Shown here in pieces: positions 1 through 8,714 of a stretch of DNA of 49,536 nucleotides. The notes under the pieces were generated by a model, which saw only the letters and a list, made by a program, of their open reading frames with translations, was not told the DNA's origin and ran no database searches. The DNA comes from Bacteroidota bacterium. Its GTDB lineage: Bacteria > Bacteroidota > Ignavibacteria > Ignavibacteriales > Ignavibacteriaceae. Position 1 is the stretch's first letter. Every line of letters starts with the position of its first letter. Location: the NCBI GenBank assembly GCA_021813585.1, contig JAKAJV010000109.1, positions 1-49,536 of the forward strand, given 5' to 3'. A program made the position numbers and the translations under genes.

Positions 1-885
1 GTTGGCGTTACTGTAATTGCCGGCTTAATAATATTCCTGTGGATATTGGGCTGGGCCAAAAACTTTAGCCTTACCGCCAGCCAGAATACAGTAACCATAG
101 AATTTAGTACGGCAGCCGGGCTTGAGGTGGGAGATTATATAACGGTAAACGGTGTTAGAGAGGGCAATGTTGAAGACATAAAAATAGACGGGGACAAAGT
201 TTTGGTTACAGCGCTTATAAATAAAGATATCGACTTAAGAAGCGATGCAACATTTTCGCTTTCTATGGTTGACTTAATGGGCGGGAAAAAGATTGATGTA
301 AAGCCCGGCTCATCTTCCACGCCTCTGGACTATAATAAAATTCAAAAAGGCAGCTTCTCTTCGGATATCCCGACTGTAATGTCGCTTGTTGGCTCCATGC
401 AGGACGATTTAGTCTCTACTTTAAAGGAAGTAAAAATTACCCTGTCTTCTTTGAATAATTATCTTACAGATAAACAACTCAACGAAAATGTCAAAGAGTC
501 GCTTGAAAATCTCAACAAGCTTACTTCAAAGTTGAACTTGATGGTGGATGAGAACAGGACCAGCATTAAAGAGCTGGCATCGAACGGAGTTAAGCTTACA
601 AAGGAAGCAAAAGATTTTATAGCTAATAACAAAGACCAGCTAAAGTATACGCTTGAAGAGACTAACAGAGTGCTGACAAGAACCGATTCTTTGATGCAGA
701 AGCTAAATCTGTTTACCGACGAAGTTAAAGAGGGAAAAAATAACATCGGGAAAATTGTTTATGACAAGGAGCTTTACTCTAACCTTACACAAACGCTTAA
801 GCAAGTAAATGAACTAACAAGACTGCTTGTAGAGCAGCTAGAAAAAAAAGGAATTAAAGTTGATGCTAAGATTAATCTCTTTTAG
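1..885 (+). CDS. mlaD: MlaD/MCE-domain lipid transport protein, 5'-truncated by the window edge
   Basis: The frame is open from base 1, so the true start lies upstream. The first ~18 visible residues are a hydrophobic membrane anchor (VTVIAGLIIFLWILGWA). An MCE domain follows at about residues 20-100, with the typical GLEVGDYITVNGVREGNV segment and a later MGGKKIDVKPG strand. The remaining ~190 residues are long, charged and predicted helical, as in MCE proteins that build a periplasmic hexameric ring or tube. Family members are the periplasmic substrate-binding part of an ABC system that moves phospholipids between inner and outer membranes; the ATPase and permease would be expected just upstream, outside the window. 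The TTG at 46 lies inside the membrane anchor and is not a credible start. The ggt gene overlaps its 3' end. Family assignment is firm; the symbol is by analogy. Confidence 0.85.
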   Translation, partial: VGVTVIAGLIIFLWILGWAKNFSLTASQNTVTIEFSTAAGLEVGDYITVNGVREGNVEDIKIDGDKVLVTALINKDIDLRSDATFSLSMVDLMGGKKIDVKPGSSSTPLDYNKIQKGSFSSDIPTVMSLVGSMQDDLVSTLKEVKITLSSLNNYLTDKQLNENVKESLENLNKLTSKLNLMVDENRTSIKELASNGVKLTKEAKDFIANNKDQLKYTLEETNRVLTRTDSLMQKLNLFTDEVKEGKNNIGKIVYDKELYSNLTQTLKQVNELTRLLVEQLEKKGIKVDAKINLF

Positions 886-2566
886 AATATTCCTTATAAT
901 TATATTTGTGAATTTAAATATCGCATCGGTTTTACCTGCCTCTAAAAAACCGGTTCACGCTAAAAACGGAATGGTTGTTTCCGCAAGCAAAATTGCCTCC
1001 CAGGTAGGAGTAGATATTTTAAAACAAGGCGGCAATGCTGTAGACGCAGCAGTTGCAGTTGGCTTTGCGCTTGCAGTTACTTACCCGTACGCCGGTAATA
1101 TAGGCGGCGGTGGATTCATGGTTATCCATTTGAGGAACGGCGAGAATACCACAATCGACTACAGGGAGAAAGCGCCGCTAAAAGCCTTCCGGGATATGTT
1201 TCTGGATAAGCATGGTAATTTCGATCCCTCGCTAAGCCAGCAAGGAGCTACATCTGCCGGCGTGCCTGGCAGTGTTGCCGGAATGTTATACACCCTAAAC
1301 AAATACGGCACAATGAAATTATCCCAGGTTATACAGCCCGCAATTGATCTGGCGAAAAACGGCTTCACTCTGGACTATAATACAGCAGAATCTTTCAAAG
1401 AGTATTTAAAAGATTTTGAAAAGTATCCCGCTTCTTATAAAAAATTTACGGATAATGGTAAACCGTATAAAGCAGGAGATATCTTTAAGCAGCCTAACCT
1501 TGCAAAAACTCTTGAGCTGATTAAAGAAAAAGGCAGAGACGGTTTTTATAAAGGCAGAATTGCCGAACTTCTTGTAAAGGAAATAAAATCTTTGGGCGGA
1601 TATATATCGACCGGGGATCTGGAAAAATATCAACCGGTTGAAAGAAAGCCGGTGACGGGAAGTTATAGAGGATATGAAATTGTTTCGATGCCTCCTCCCA
1701 GTTCCGGAGGAATTGCACTTGTTGAGCTGCTGAACATTCTTGAGAATTATCATTTCAAAAATGATGAATGGGGAAGCAGCATGTACATCCACAAGCTGGC
1801 CGAAGCAATGAAGTACGTTTATGCAGATAGAACAATTTATCTCGGTGATCCGGATTTTTATCCTGTCCCGGAGAAGGGATTAATTTCCAAAGAATATGCG
1901 AAGACTATTTTTGAAAAAATAAAAGATTATGCCGTGCCTGCAAGGGATATTTCCGCAGGCAAGCCGGTGAAGTACCAGGAGAGCAGCGAGACAACTCATT
2001 ATTCAATTTATGATAAATACGGCAACGCTGTAAGCACAACCACAACCTTAAACTCGGCTTATGGCTCAAAGATAGTTGTTCCCGGCGCGGGTTTTCTGCT
2101 TAATAATGAAATGGATGATTTCAGTGCCAAGCCTGGCGTACCTAACCAGTTCGGGTTAAGAGGCAGCGAGGCTAATTCAATTGCACCGCAAAAGAGAATG
2201 CTAAGCTCCATGACTCCGACAATAGTATTAAAAGACGGCAGGCCGTATATTATAATAGGTTCTCCGGGCGGCTCTACTATTATTACGGTAGTGCTTCAGG
2301 TTATTTTGAACTGCATAGATTTTAATATGAATATCCGTCAAGCGATTGATGCACCGCGCATACACGATCAATGGCTGCCGGATGAAATATACACAGAAAA
2401 ATTCGGCGTGCCGCTGGATGTAAAAGAAAATCTTGAAAAGATGGGTTATAAATTCGGCGAGACAAGGAGCCTCGGTCTTGCCGAAGGAATAATGATAGAC
2501 AACAAGAGCGGTGAAATCTTCGGCGCTTCCGACCCGAGGGGCAGCGGCGCGGCAATAGGTTATTGA
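863..2566 (+). CDS. ggt: Gamma-glutamyltransferase precursor
   Basis: Secreted N-terminal-nucleophile enzyme of 567 aa that transfers or hydrolyses the gamma-glutamyl group of glutathione and related peptides. A signal peptide (RIFLIIIFVNLNIASVLPA) is followed by the large subunit with GGNAVDAAVAVGFAL and NIGGGGFMV near residues 50-80. The self-cleavage site is at ETTHYSIYDKYGNAV: the first Thr of TTHYS (codon 1991-1993, residue 377) becomes the N-terminal nucleophile of the small subunit. The small subunit carries NNEMDDFSAKPG, LSSMTPTIV and the oxyanion-binding IGSPGGS. Length is normal for the family. I start at ATG 863 rather than the adjacent TTG at 860; an AAGGA lies about 10 bases upstream. 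The start is inside the preceding MCE gene (23-base overlap), which suggests co-transcription. Confidence 0.95.
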   Translation: MLRLISFRIFLIIIFVNLNIASVLPASKKPVHAKNGMVVSASKIASQVGVDILKQGGNAVDAAVAVGFALAVTYPYAGNIGGGGFMVIHLRNGENTTIDYREKAPLKAFRDMFLDKHGNFDPSLSQQGATSAGVPGSVAGMLYTLNKYGTMKLSQVIQPAIDLAKNGFTLDYNTAESFKEYLKDFEKYPASYKKFTDNGKPYKAGDIFKQPNLAKTLELIKEKGRDGFYKGRIAELLVKEIKSLGGYISTGDLEKYQPVERKPVTGSYRGYEIVSMPPPSSGGIALVELLNILENYHFKNDEWGSSMYIHKLAEAMKYVYADRTIYLGDPDFYPVPEKGLISKEYAKTIFEKIKDYAVPARDISAGKPVKYQESSETTHYSIYDKYGNAVSTTTTLNSAYGSKIVVPGAGFLLNNEMDDFSAKPGVPNQFGLRGSEANSIAPQKRMLSSMTPTIVLKDGRPYIIIGSPGGSTIITVVLQVILNCIDFNMNIRQAIDAPRIHDQWLPDEIYTEKFGVPLDVKENLEKMGYKFGETRSLGLAEGIMIDNKSGEIFGASDPRGSGAAIGY

Positions 2567-2602
2567 GTATTTAATTGAATGAAAATGTAAAAGGCAAGAT
2601 AA

Positions 2603-2980
2603 ATGGTTTTCGGAATTGGAATAGACATAATTGAAATTGATAGAATAAAGACGAGCGTAGAAAAATACGGCAATCATTTCCTAAATAAAATTTATACTGA
2701 AACCGAACTTGACTATTGCTTGAGCAAGGTAAATAAGCACCAGCATCTTGCGGCAAGGTTTGCGGCAAAGGAGGCTGTCTTTAAAGCATTAACTACCGGG
2801 TGGAATAAGGATGTGGGCTGGAAAGATATTGAGATATACAACGAGCCGAACGGGATGCCGCTAGTTAAATTAAGAGGCGATCTCGAATCTTTTCTCTCCA
2901 ACGGAATGCGGTTAAAAATATCAATGAGCCATTCGAGGGACTACGTTACTTGTGTGGCCATTATTTTTAAAGAATTATAA
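2603..2980 (+). CDS. acpS: Holo-[acyl-carrier-protein] synthase
   Basis: This 125-residue cytoplasmic enzyme attaches 4'-phosphopantetheine from CoA to apo-ACP and so activates fatty acid synthesis. The N terminus GIGIDIIEIDRI holds the conserved metal-binding Asp of the family. RFAAKEAVFKAL near residues 52-63 contains the second conserved acidic/lysine motif, and SMSHSRDY near the C terminus is the expected end of an AcpS trimer subunit. Length matches the family. The ATG at 2603 has an upstream AAGGCAAGA as a plausible ribosome binding site. It lies 36 bases after ggt on the same strand. No acyl carrier protein gene is visible nearby. Confidence 0.96.
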   Translation: MVFGIGIDIIEIDRIKTSVEKYGNHFLNKIYTETELDYCLSKVNKHQHLAARFAAKEAVFKALTTGWNKDVGWKDIEIYNEPNGMPLVKLRGDLESFLSNGMRLKISMSHSRDYVTCVAIIFKEL

Positions 2981-3045
2981 AACACTGCGCGGATAGTTGT
3001 TCAACCTTCTCTTTTCCCGATTCGGGTATGAAGTTAGATTAAATT

Positions 3046-3064
3046 AAAAAAGTAATGACTTTTT
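3046..3064 (+). terminator. Weak A/T hairpin after acpS
   Basis: AAAAAAGT and ACTTTTT flank a four-base loop (AATG), forming an A/T-rich hairpin ending in a short T run, 66 bases after the acpS stop and 20 bases before the kinase gene. It could act as a weak terminator in either direction, but the stem has almost no G/C pairs. Confidence 0.3.
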
Positions 3065-3083
3065 AACATTCACGCACCTCGAT

Positions 3084-6000
3084 ATGATAATTTCAGAATT
3101 AAAATTTTCCTTTAAAATTTTCACTTCTCTTTGCATTCGAATTTGTTTTTTAGAACTACTTCTTTACTCCGCTACAATAAGCGCGCAGCTTCTTCATTTC
3201 AGCCATTATACAACAAGCCAGGGCTTGCTTTCCAATAACATACTGTCTATGTGCCAGGATGATAAAGGCAGGTTGTGGATAGGCACCGGAGACGGTATAA
3301 GTATTTATAACGGCGAGTCATTCAAGAATCTTACTCCGGCCAATGGATTATCAGCTCCGATGGTTAACGCGATGCTTGTTGATAAATTTAACAAGGGAGT
3401 AATATGGATCGGGACAAACGGCGGCGGTTTAGATAAATATGAGGCAGGAAAAATCCGCACAATTTCCATTGGCAATTCCGGCGCTTCAAATAGAATAAAT
3501 TCTATAGCTGAAGATGGTAAAGGTATTCTCTGGCTTGCTACAGACAAGGGAGTATATCTGGTTTACAAAAATAAAGAAAAGAGGTTTAGACCCGATCTTT
3601 TTTCCGAAGGAACTAATGCCATAGCATCAACCGGCGGTAAGGTTATAATTCCTCTACATAAAAACCTGGTTTATTTTATTCACGAGGATAACGGTAAGAT
3701 TAATTCATTAAAGCTGCCTTTGGAAAGCGGCGAAGAAATATGGTCGATAAGTGTTGAAAAGAACGGAGCTGTTTGGATAGGTACTTCACGTGGAAAGTTA
3801 TTTAAGTTATTCGATAGAAAAATACGTGAAATAAATCTGCATATAAAAGGAACTGTTTTATTCGCTGCAAAGTATTACAACAATGTTTTGTGGATCGGAA
3901 CAGGCGAGGGAATCTTTAAATATCAAGACTCAACACTTAAGAAAGAAAGCTATACCAGGATTACGGAGGCAAACGGTTTGCCCGGCAGGGATATTAATTG
4001 CGGATTGATAGACAGCGAAGGGGAGCTCTGGTTCGGTTTGTGGTCGAACGGTTTAGTGAAATTATCTAACGGGAATATTTATAGGTTTTACGGAAAATTT
4101 TCCAGTCCTATCCCGGATAATTCAAAATCGGTTAAAGACGAGCATGATCATATATGGTGCGTTGAAAAAAAAGGCTTGCTGGAAATATGGAAAACCGGCG
4201 GCGATCTTATAATGAGCAGCTATCACCGGCTGCTAAGTGAAGGCTCCAGTGACGAATTGGAAATAATTAAAATTGATTATCTGGGAAGATTGATTGCCGG
4301 CTTTAACAGCGGTAAAATAAATTATTATAAAATTATTCACCCGCCAAACGGACCGTCGTCTATTAAAGAGCTCATCAGCGTTCAGACCCCATTCGACTAC
4401 TCGGCCGGTAATTTATTATACATTTTCCCCGGCATGAAAGGAAAGCTCTGGTGTAGTGTTAACGGAGTTGGCGTATGCTCGTTTTATCCTTTCGGTAAAA
4501 AATCAAAAGCGCATCTGTTTGCCGCAGCGGAAGGACTTTCGAGTAAATCCGTTAGAGTAATTTATGAGGATAGTAAAAATAATTTTTGGTTTGGCGGATT
4601 CGATAAAGGCTTAACGGAATTAACAAAAGAAGGTAACGGCAAATGGGCTAACCGGCTGTATACGCGCAAAGATGGCTTACCCGATAATTATATCCGTTCG
4701 ATTACTGAAGACAACAAAGGCAGACTATGGGTAGGAACGCGTTACAGCGGAATAGCAGTTCTGAATAATAACCAATTTAAAATTATAGACATCAAGGACG
4801 GGTTGTTAAGCGACGGTATTTGGTGCATGACAAAAGAAACCGGCAATAACAAAATAATAGGCACACAACTTGGATTGCAAAAACTATCTGCAAGCAAAAG
4901 TAAATTTCATATTCAAAATCTGCTTTTCGGCCAGCCGTGCTATTCTTGCGGCGAAACTACTAACGGGCTAATCTGGGCGTCGACCGAAAAAAACATTACC
5001 GTTATAGATGAGCAAAATAAGTCCGTTGTTAACGTTCCGCCAAAAATATTTATATCAAAAGTACTGGTTAACGGGCGCGAGATAAAATCATATAGAAACA
5101 TCGATCTTGATTATCTCCAGAATACATTTACTTTTGATTTTAACGGCATTAGCTTAAGATACGGCCGGTTGTTGAGCTACAAATATATTCTAAAAGGGGC
5201 CGGCAATACATGGCATAAGGTTGATGGCCAGCATGCAGTAACTTACGCTTCGCTTCGCCCCGGTAATTATGAGTTCGAAGTTGAAGCTATCAATCCAAAC
5301 GGCGCAGAGAGCGTTAAGCCTGCAGTGTTTCTGTTCTCAATTGAGCCGCCGGTTTGGCTAAGGTGGTGGTTTATTACTTCAGCATTTCTCATTCTCGGTA
5401 CATTAATATTTCTAGTTATTAGGATCAGAATAAACCGGATGCTTGAAATAGAAAAAGTAAAAGGTAGAATAGCAACAGACCTTCATGATGATATAGGTTC
5501 CGGTTTAACTAGAATTGTTATAGCTGCGGACGTGGCTCTTAAGCAAATGGAATCGGCCGGTTCGCTTAAAGATACCGGCGCAACTTTAGATGAACGAAAT
5601 GGATCAAAGAATTATTCAATTATAGATTTAATTAAAAAGATAGGAAAGCACGCCAGGCAGCTTGTAGACGATATGAGCGATGTAGTTTGGTCTATTGATC
5701 CTAAAAATAAAAAGATTTCTGATTTGCTTTCGCATCTCAGGCCGTATGTTTTAGATATTTGCGAATCAAGTGAAATATCGGTTGAATTCATACTAAGCGA
5801 GAAAATTTTAGAAACCGAAATTAATCCCGAAACGCTTCGTTCTCTGCTGCTGATAGCCAAAGAAGCTTCAAACAACTCGGTCAAGCATTCAGGATGCGAC
5901 AGGCTTAGGATCGAATTATCAATCGAGGGGAATTGCGTTATGCTAAAGGTGATAGATAACGGGAAAGGATTTGACGCCGGTAAAATTAGTCTTGGTTATG

Positions 6001-6104
6001 GACTTATAAATATGAAGAGGAGATGCGAATCGGCAAGAGGTACTTTCAGTTCGGAGTCTGATTTTAGCGGAACAACCGTAACAGCAGTAATTCTATTTAA
6101 GTGA
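3084..6104 (+). CDS. Beta-propeller sensor histidine kinase (Reg_prop / Y_Y_Y / HisKA_3)
   Basis: A 1006-residue membrane sensor kinase. A signal peptide (about residues 1-35) precedes a large periplasmic part made of repeated two-component-regulator propeller units, each with a W-I/V-G-T strand (GRLWIGTGDGI, GVIWIGTNGGG, GRLWVGTRYSGI and others), about residues 40-650. A Y_Y_Y-type Ig-like domain follows at about 665-750 (LSYKYILKGAGNTWHKVDG, LRPGNYEFEVEAINPNGAE). One membrane helix (WWFITSAFLILGTLIFLVI) leads to a HisKA_3 dimerisation domain with DLHDDIGSGLTRI; His801 is the expected phosphorylation site. The ATPase domain has an N-box (AKEASNNSVKHSG) and a G-box (VIDNGKGFD). In relatives such propellers often sense sugars or polysaccharide fragments, but the ligand here is unknown. 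The response regulator 92 bases downstream is the obvious partner. Confidence 0.93.
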   Translation: MIISELKFSFKIFTSLCIRICFLELLLYSATISAQLLHFSHYTTSQGLLSNNILSMCQDDKGRLWIGTGDGISIYNGESFKNLTPANGLSAPMVNAMLVDKFNKGVIWIGTNGGGLDKYEAGKIRTISIGNSGASNRINSIAEDGKGILWLATDKGVYLVYKNKEKRFRPDLFSEGTNAIASTGGKVIIPLHKNLVYFIHEDNGKINSLKLPLESGEEIWSISVEKNGAVWIGTSRGKLFKLFDRKIREINLHIKGTVLFAAKYYNNVLWIGTGEGIFKYQDSTLKKESYTRITEANGLPGRDINCGLIDSEGELWFGLWSNGLVKLSNGNIYRFYGKFSSPIPDNSKSVKDEHDHIWCVEKKGLLEIWKTGGDLIMSSYHRLLSEGSSDELEIIKIDYLGRLIAGFNSGKINYYKIIHPPNGPSSIKELISVQTPFDYSAGNLLYIFPGMKGKLWCSVNGVGVCSFYPFGKKSKAHLFAAAEGLSSKSVRVIYEDSKNNFWFGGFDKGLTELTKEGNGKWANRLYTRKDGLPDNYIRSITEDNKGRLWVGTRYSGIAVLNNNQFKIIDIKDGLLSDGIWCMTKETGNNKIIGTQLGLQKLSASKSKFHIQNLLFGQPCYSCGETTNGLIWASTEKNITVIDEQNKSVVNVPPKIFISKVLVNGREIKSYRNIDLDYLQNTFTFDFNGISLRYGRLLSYKYILKGAGNTWHKVDGQHAVTYASLRPGNYEFEVEAINPNGAESVKPAVFLFSIEPPVWLRWWFITSAFLILGTLIFLVIRIRINRMLEIEKVKGRIATDLHDDIGSGLTRIVIAADVALKQMESAGSLKDTGATLDERNGSKNYSIIDLIKKIGKHARQLVDDMSDVVWSIDPKNKKISDLLSHLRPYVLDICESSEISVEFILSEKILETEINPETLRSLLLIAKEASNNSVKHSGCDRLRIELSIEGNCVMLKVIDNGKGFDAGKISLGYGLINMKRRCESARGTFSSESDFSGTTVTAVILFK

Positions 6105-6196
6105 TTAACCGGACAAATGTTCAGTTGAAAAAGCATAAATTATTGTAGATATTAAGATAAAATTCTCTAAAAGATAAATTACTGAAAGAACAAAAA

Positions 6197-6841
6197 TTGT
6201 TGCAGGAAAATATTATTAAGATAGCTATTATAGATGACGACCGGGAAATTCGTGACGGCTTATTTTGGATGCTTAGTAATACGGGAGGATTTATATGCAC
6301 AGGCAAATATCCCGATTGCGGCGAGGCAATGAAAGACCTGGGTAAGAATCCCGCAGATGTTTTGTTAATGGATATAGGCTTACCGGGCAAGACAGGTATA
6401 GAGTGCGTGAAATTAATTAAAGATGAATTCCCCAAAATTGAAATTCTTATGCTTACTGTATATGACGATGACGAAAAAATCTTTCAATCGATTAAAGCCG
6501 GTGCAATAGGGTATATCCTTAAGAAAACACAAACGGAAAAATTAATCGCGGGAATAAAGGAAGCTTCGCAAGGTGGCTCGCCCATGTCCCCGGAAGTTGC
6601 CCGTAAAGTGCTCGGTTACTTCATGGAGAATTCATTAAAAAAAATCTCATCCAAACTCTCGGAAAGGGAAACGCAGATTCTAGAATCCCTGATTGACGGG
6701 TTATCGTATAAAGCAATAGCCGACAAATTATTTTTAAGCGTTCATACCGTTCGTTTCCACCTGCACAACATCTACAAAAAGCTTCATGTTAAATCTAGGG
6801 CTGAAGCTGTTACCTTAGCTGTTAAGAATAGGCATTCTTAG
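6197..6841 (+). CDS. NarL/LuxR-family DNA-binding response regulator
   Basis: A 214-residue regulator. The receiver domain (about 8-125) has the acidic pocket IIDDD, the phospho-acceptor Asp59 in VLLMDIGLPG, the conserved Thr in MLTVYDDDE and Lys in GYILKK. The C-terminal domain (about 145-210) is a LuxR-type helix-turn-helix (LSERETQILESLIDGLSYKAIADKLFLSVHTVRFHL). The start is taken at TTG 6197 because no ATG or GTG occurs in frame upstream and the receiver begins immediately after it. It follows the propeller kinase, whose HisKA_3 domain type pairs with NarL-type regulators, so the two very likely form a phosphorelay. The secreted proteins just downstream are candidate targets by position only. 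Confidence 0.93.
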   Translation: MLQENIIKIAIIDDDREIRDGLFWMLSNTGGFICTGKYPDCGEAMKDLGKNPADVLLMDIGLPGKTGIECVKLIKDEFPKIEILMLTVYDDDEKIFQSIKAGAIGYILKKTQTEKLIAGIKEASQGGSPMSPEVARKVLGYFMENSLKKISSKLSERETQILESLIDGLSYKAIADKLFLSVHTVRFHLHNIYKKLHVKSRAEAVTLAVKNRHS

Positions 6842-6986
6842 CTTCTCCCTTTACCAACCGTTGTTTATATACAAATCACATTTTTAATAAACCGTACATC
6901 AGTTCAGTTGAATGTAGGAATAATAACGCAGAACTTTCAAAAGCGGAAATTCCAGATGAAACAAGATTGAAAGGAAAAATATAAAA

Positions 6987-8684
6987 ATGAAAATATTTAG
7001 ATTATTTACCTTATTGCCTTTAATGCTCTTTATATTTTCAATATTTCTTTACAGTCAATCAAATATGCTGGATAATACTTTCGGAACTGACGGGACAGTG
7101 AGGAATTATATTACTGGAGGAGATTCCTCGGATGACGAAGCAACCTCAATAGCAATTCAGCCGGATGGGAAAATAGTTGTAACTGGAATTACAGCCGGAC
7201 TATCTGCTCTAACTAATTTGTTTGCAGTGGCACGTTACAATAGTAATGGCACACCGGACAGCACCTTTGGCGGAGTTTTTAAGCCTACTCTAAGTAGCGG
7301 GTTCATTTTGGCTGGCGGCGACGACTGGACAGCGGCATCGGTGCTGATTCAAACAGATGGGAAAATAGTTGTTGCAGGCAGCGCTGACTTGTCGCCAAAT
7401 CTTAACGCATCCATCAATCAATATGAATTTGGGCTATACCGGTTCAATAGTAACGGCACAATTGACAGTTCATTCGGTCAATATGGAGAAGCCCAAACTT
7501 CTATCTTTGGAGGAGATTATGCCGCAGACCATGTGTATGCGGCTGCATTGCAAGGTGATAGTAAAATCGTAGTAGCAGGGGCTTCTGCTGATTCAAACAA
7601 AACCGCTTTTGCACTTGCGCGCTTTAATAGTGACGGCACAATTGATAAATCCTTTGGTAACAATGGAACAGTTAGAAATTATATTGCGAGCGCAGATTCA
7701 TTTGACGATGAAGCCCACTCTGTAGCCATACAATCTGACGGAAAAATTGTAGCGGCAGGATGGTCGGAAGATGGTTACTCGGCGACTCCTCAAGCCTTTG
7801 CTTTGGCAAGATACAACAGCAATGGAACATTAGATAGCACTTTCGGATCCGGCGGAACAGTGAGGGTTGCAGTCCCGCTACCCGGCATACCCAATGAAGT
7901 TGGACTTGCATATTCGGTGGCTGCGCTGCCTGACGGAAAAATTCTTGCAGGCGGATATTGCAGTGACTCAGGCTTTGCTGTAGTAAGGTTTAACGGCAAC
8001 GGTACGATTGACAACACCTTCGGTGTAATGGGTGCTGCTACAACAAATATCTCAGGCAGCAACGGCACCGGAGACGAGGCGCTTTCGATGGCAGTCGGCT
8101 CAGATGGGCAGATAGTGCTCGCCGGGCATTCTTCGGTGTCCGGAAACGGATATAATGCATTTGCTGTTGCATGTTTCGACAGCAATGGTACCCTTGAAAA
8201 AACTTTCGGTACGAATGGTTCTACGATAACAAATATTTCAGGAGGTGATGGGAGCGATGATGAAGCTAATGCAGTAGCAATACAAAAAGATGGAAAGATT
8301 ATCGCTGCCGGATACTCTTCAGGTGTACCTCCTTATCTTGGTTCTATAGGATGGGCTTTTGCAATTGCTAGATTCTTGCCCAGTATTCCAACTGCTGTAG
8401 CCGCCGGACAAACGATTCCAAATAAATATGTACTTTACCAGAATTATCCTAACCCTTTTAATCCGTCAACAGTCATTAGCTACCAGCTTTCAGCGCTCAG
8501 CAGTGTTACCTTAAAGGTGTATGATGTGCTTGGCAGAGAGATAGAAACATTGGTAAGTCAAAGACAGAAAGCCGGTTTATACCAGGTTACTTTTAACGCA
8601 AGCAGACTCTCAAGCGGAGTTTATTTCTACAGAATCGTTGCTGGTAATTTTTCTGATACAAAAAAGCTTTTGTTATTAAAATAA
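6987..8684 (+). CDS. T9SS-exported delta-60 repeat protein
   Basis: A 565-residue secreted protein with a signal peptide (LFTLLPLMLFIFSIFLYSQS). About seven delta-60 repeat units follow (residues ~28-450), each built from a D-GKIV-AG strand, an F-LARYNSNGTLDSTFG strand and a glycine-rich turn, which should fold as a beta-propeller. The last ~80 residues are a type A T9SS sorting domain: YQNYPNPFNPSTVISYQL, VLGREIETLV and SSGVYFYRIVAG, which directs passage through the outer membrane and attachment or release at the surface. The function of the propeller is unknown; ligand or carbohydrate binding is a guess. The gene lies 145 bases after the response regulator and 30 bases before the OmpA/lectin-like gene. 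Confidence 0.9.
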   Translation: MKIFRLFTLLPLMLFIFSIFLYSQSNMLDNTFGTDGTVRNYITGGDSSDDEATSIAIQPDGKIVVTGITAGLSALTNLFAVARYNSNGTPDSTFGGVFKPTLSSGFILAGGDDWTAASVLIQTDGKIVVAGSADLSPNLNASINQYEFGLYRFNSNGTIDSSFGQYGEAQTSIFGGDYAADHVYAAALQGDSKIVVAGASADSNKTAFALARFNSDGTIDKSFGNNGTVRNYIASADSFDDEAHSVAIQSDGKIVAAGWSEDGYSATPQAFALARYNSNGTLDSTFGSGGTVRVAVPLPGIPNEVGLAYSVAALPDGKILAGGYCSDSGFAVVRFNGNGTIDNTFGVMGAATTNISGSNGTGDEALSMAVGSDGQIVLAGHSSVSGNGYNAFAVACFDSNGTLEKTFGTNGSTITNISGGDGSDDEANAVAIQKDGKIIAAGYSSGVPPYLGSIGWAFAIARFLPSIPTAVAAGQTIPNKYVLYQNYPNPFNPSTVISYQLSALSSVTLKVYDVLGREIETLVSQRQKAGLYQVTFNASRLSSGVYFYRIVAGNFSDTKKLLLLK

Positions 8685-8714
8685 AACACGGAGAAAAATA
8701 TTAAGGAGTTTATT

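Noticed and set aside
46-48. TTG at 46 as start of the MCE gene
   Set aside because: It falls inside the membrane anchor; the frame is open to base 1, so the gene is simply cut by the window edge.
135-320. Minus-strand and other-frame open frames within the long genes throughout the window
   Set aside because: They overlap well-supported genes, lack ribosome binding sites and recognisable domains, and show the composition of shadow frames.
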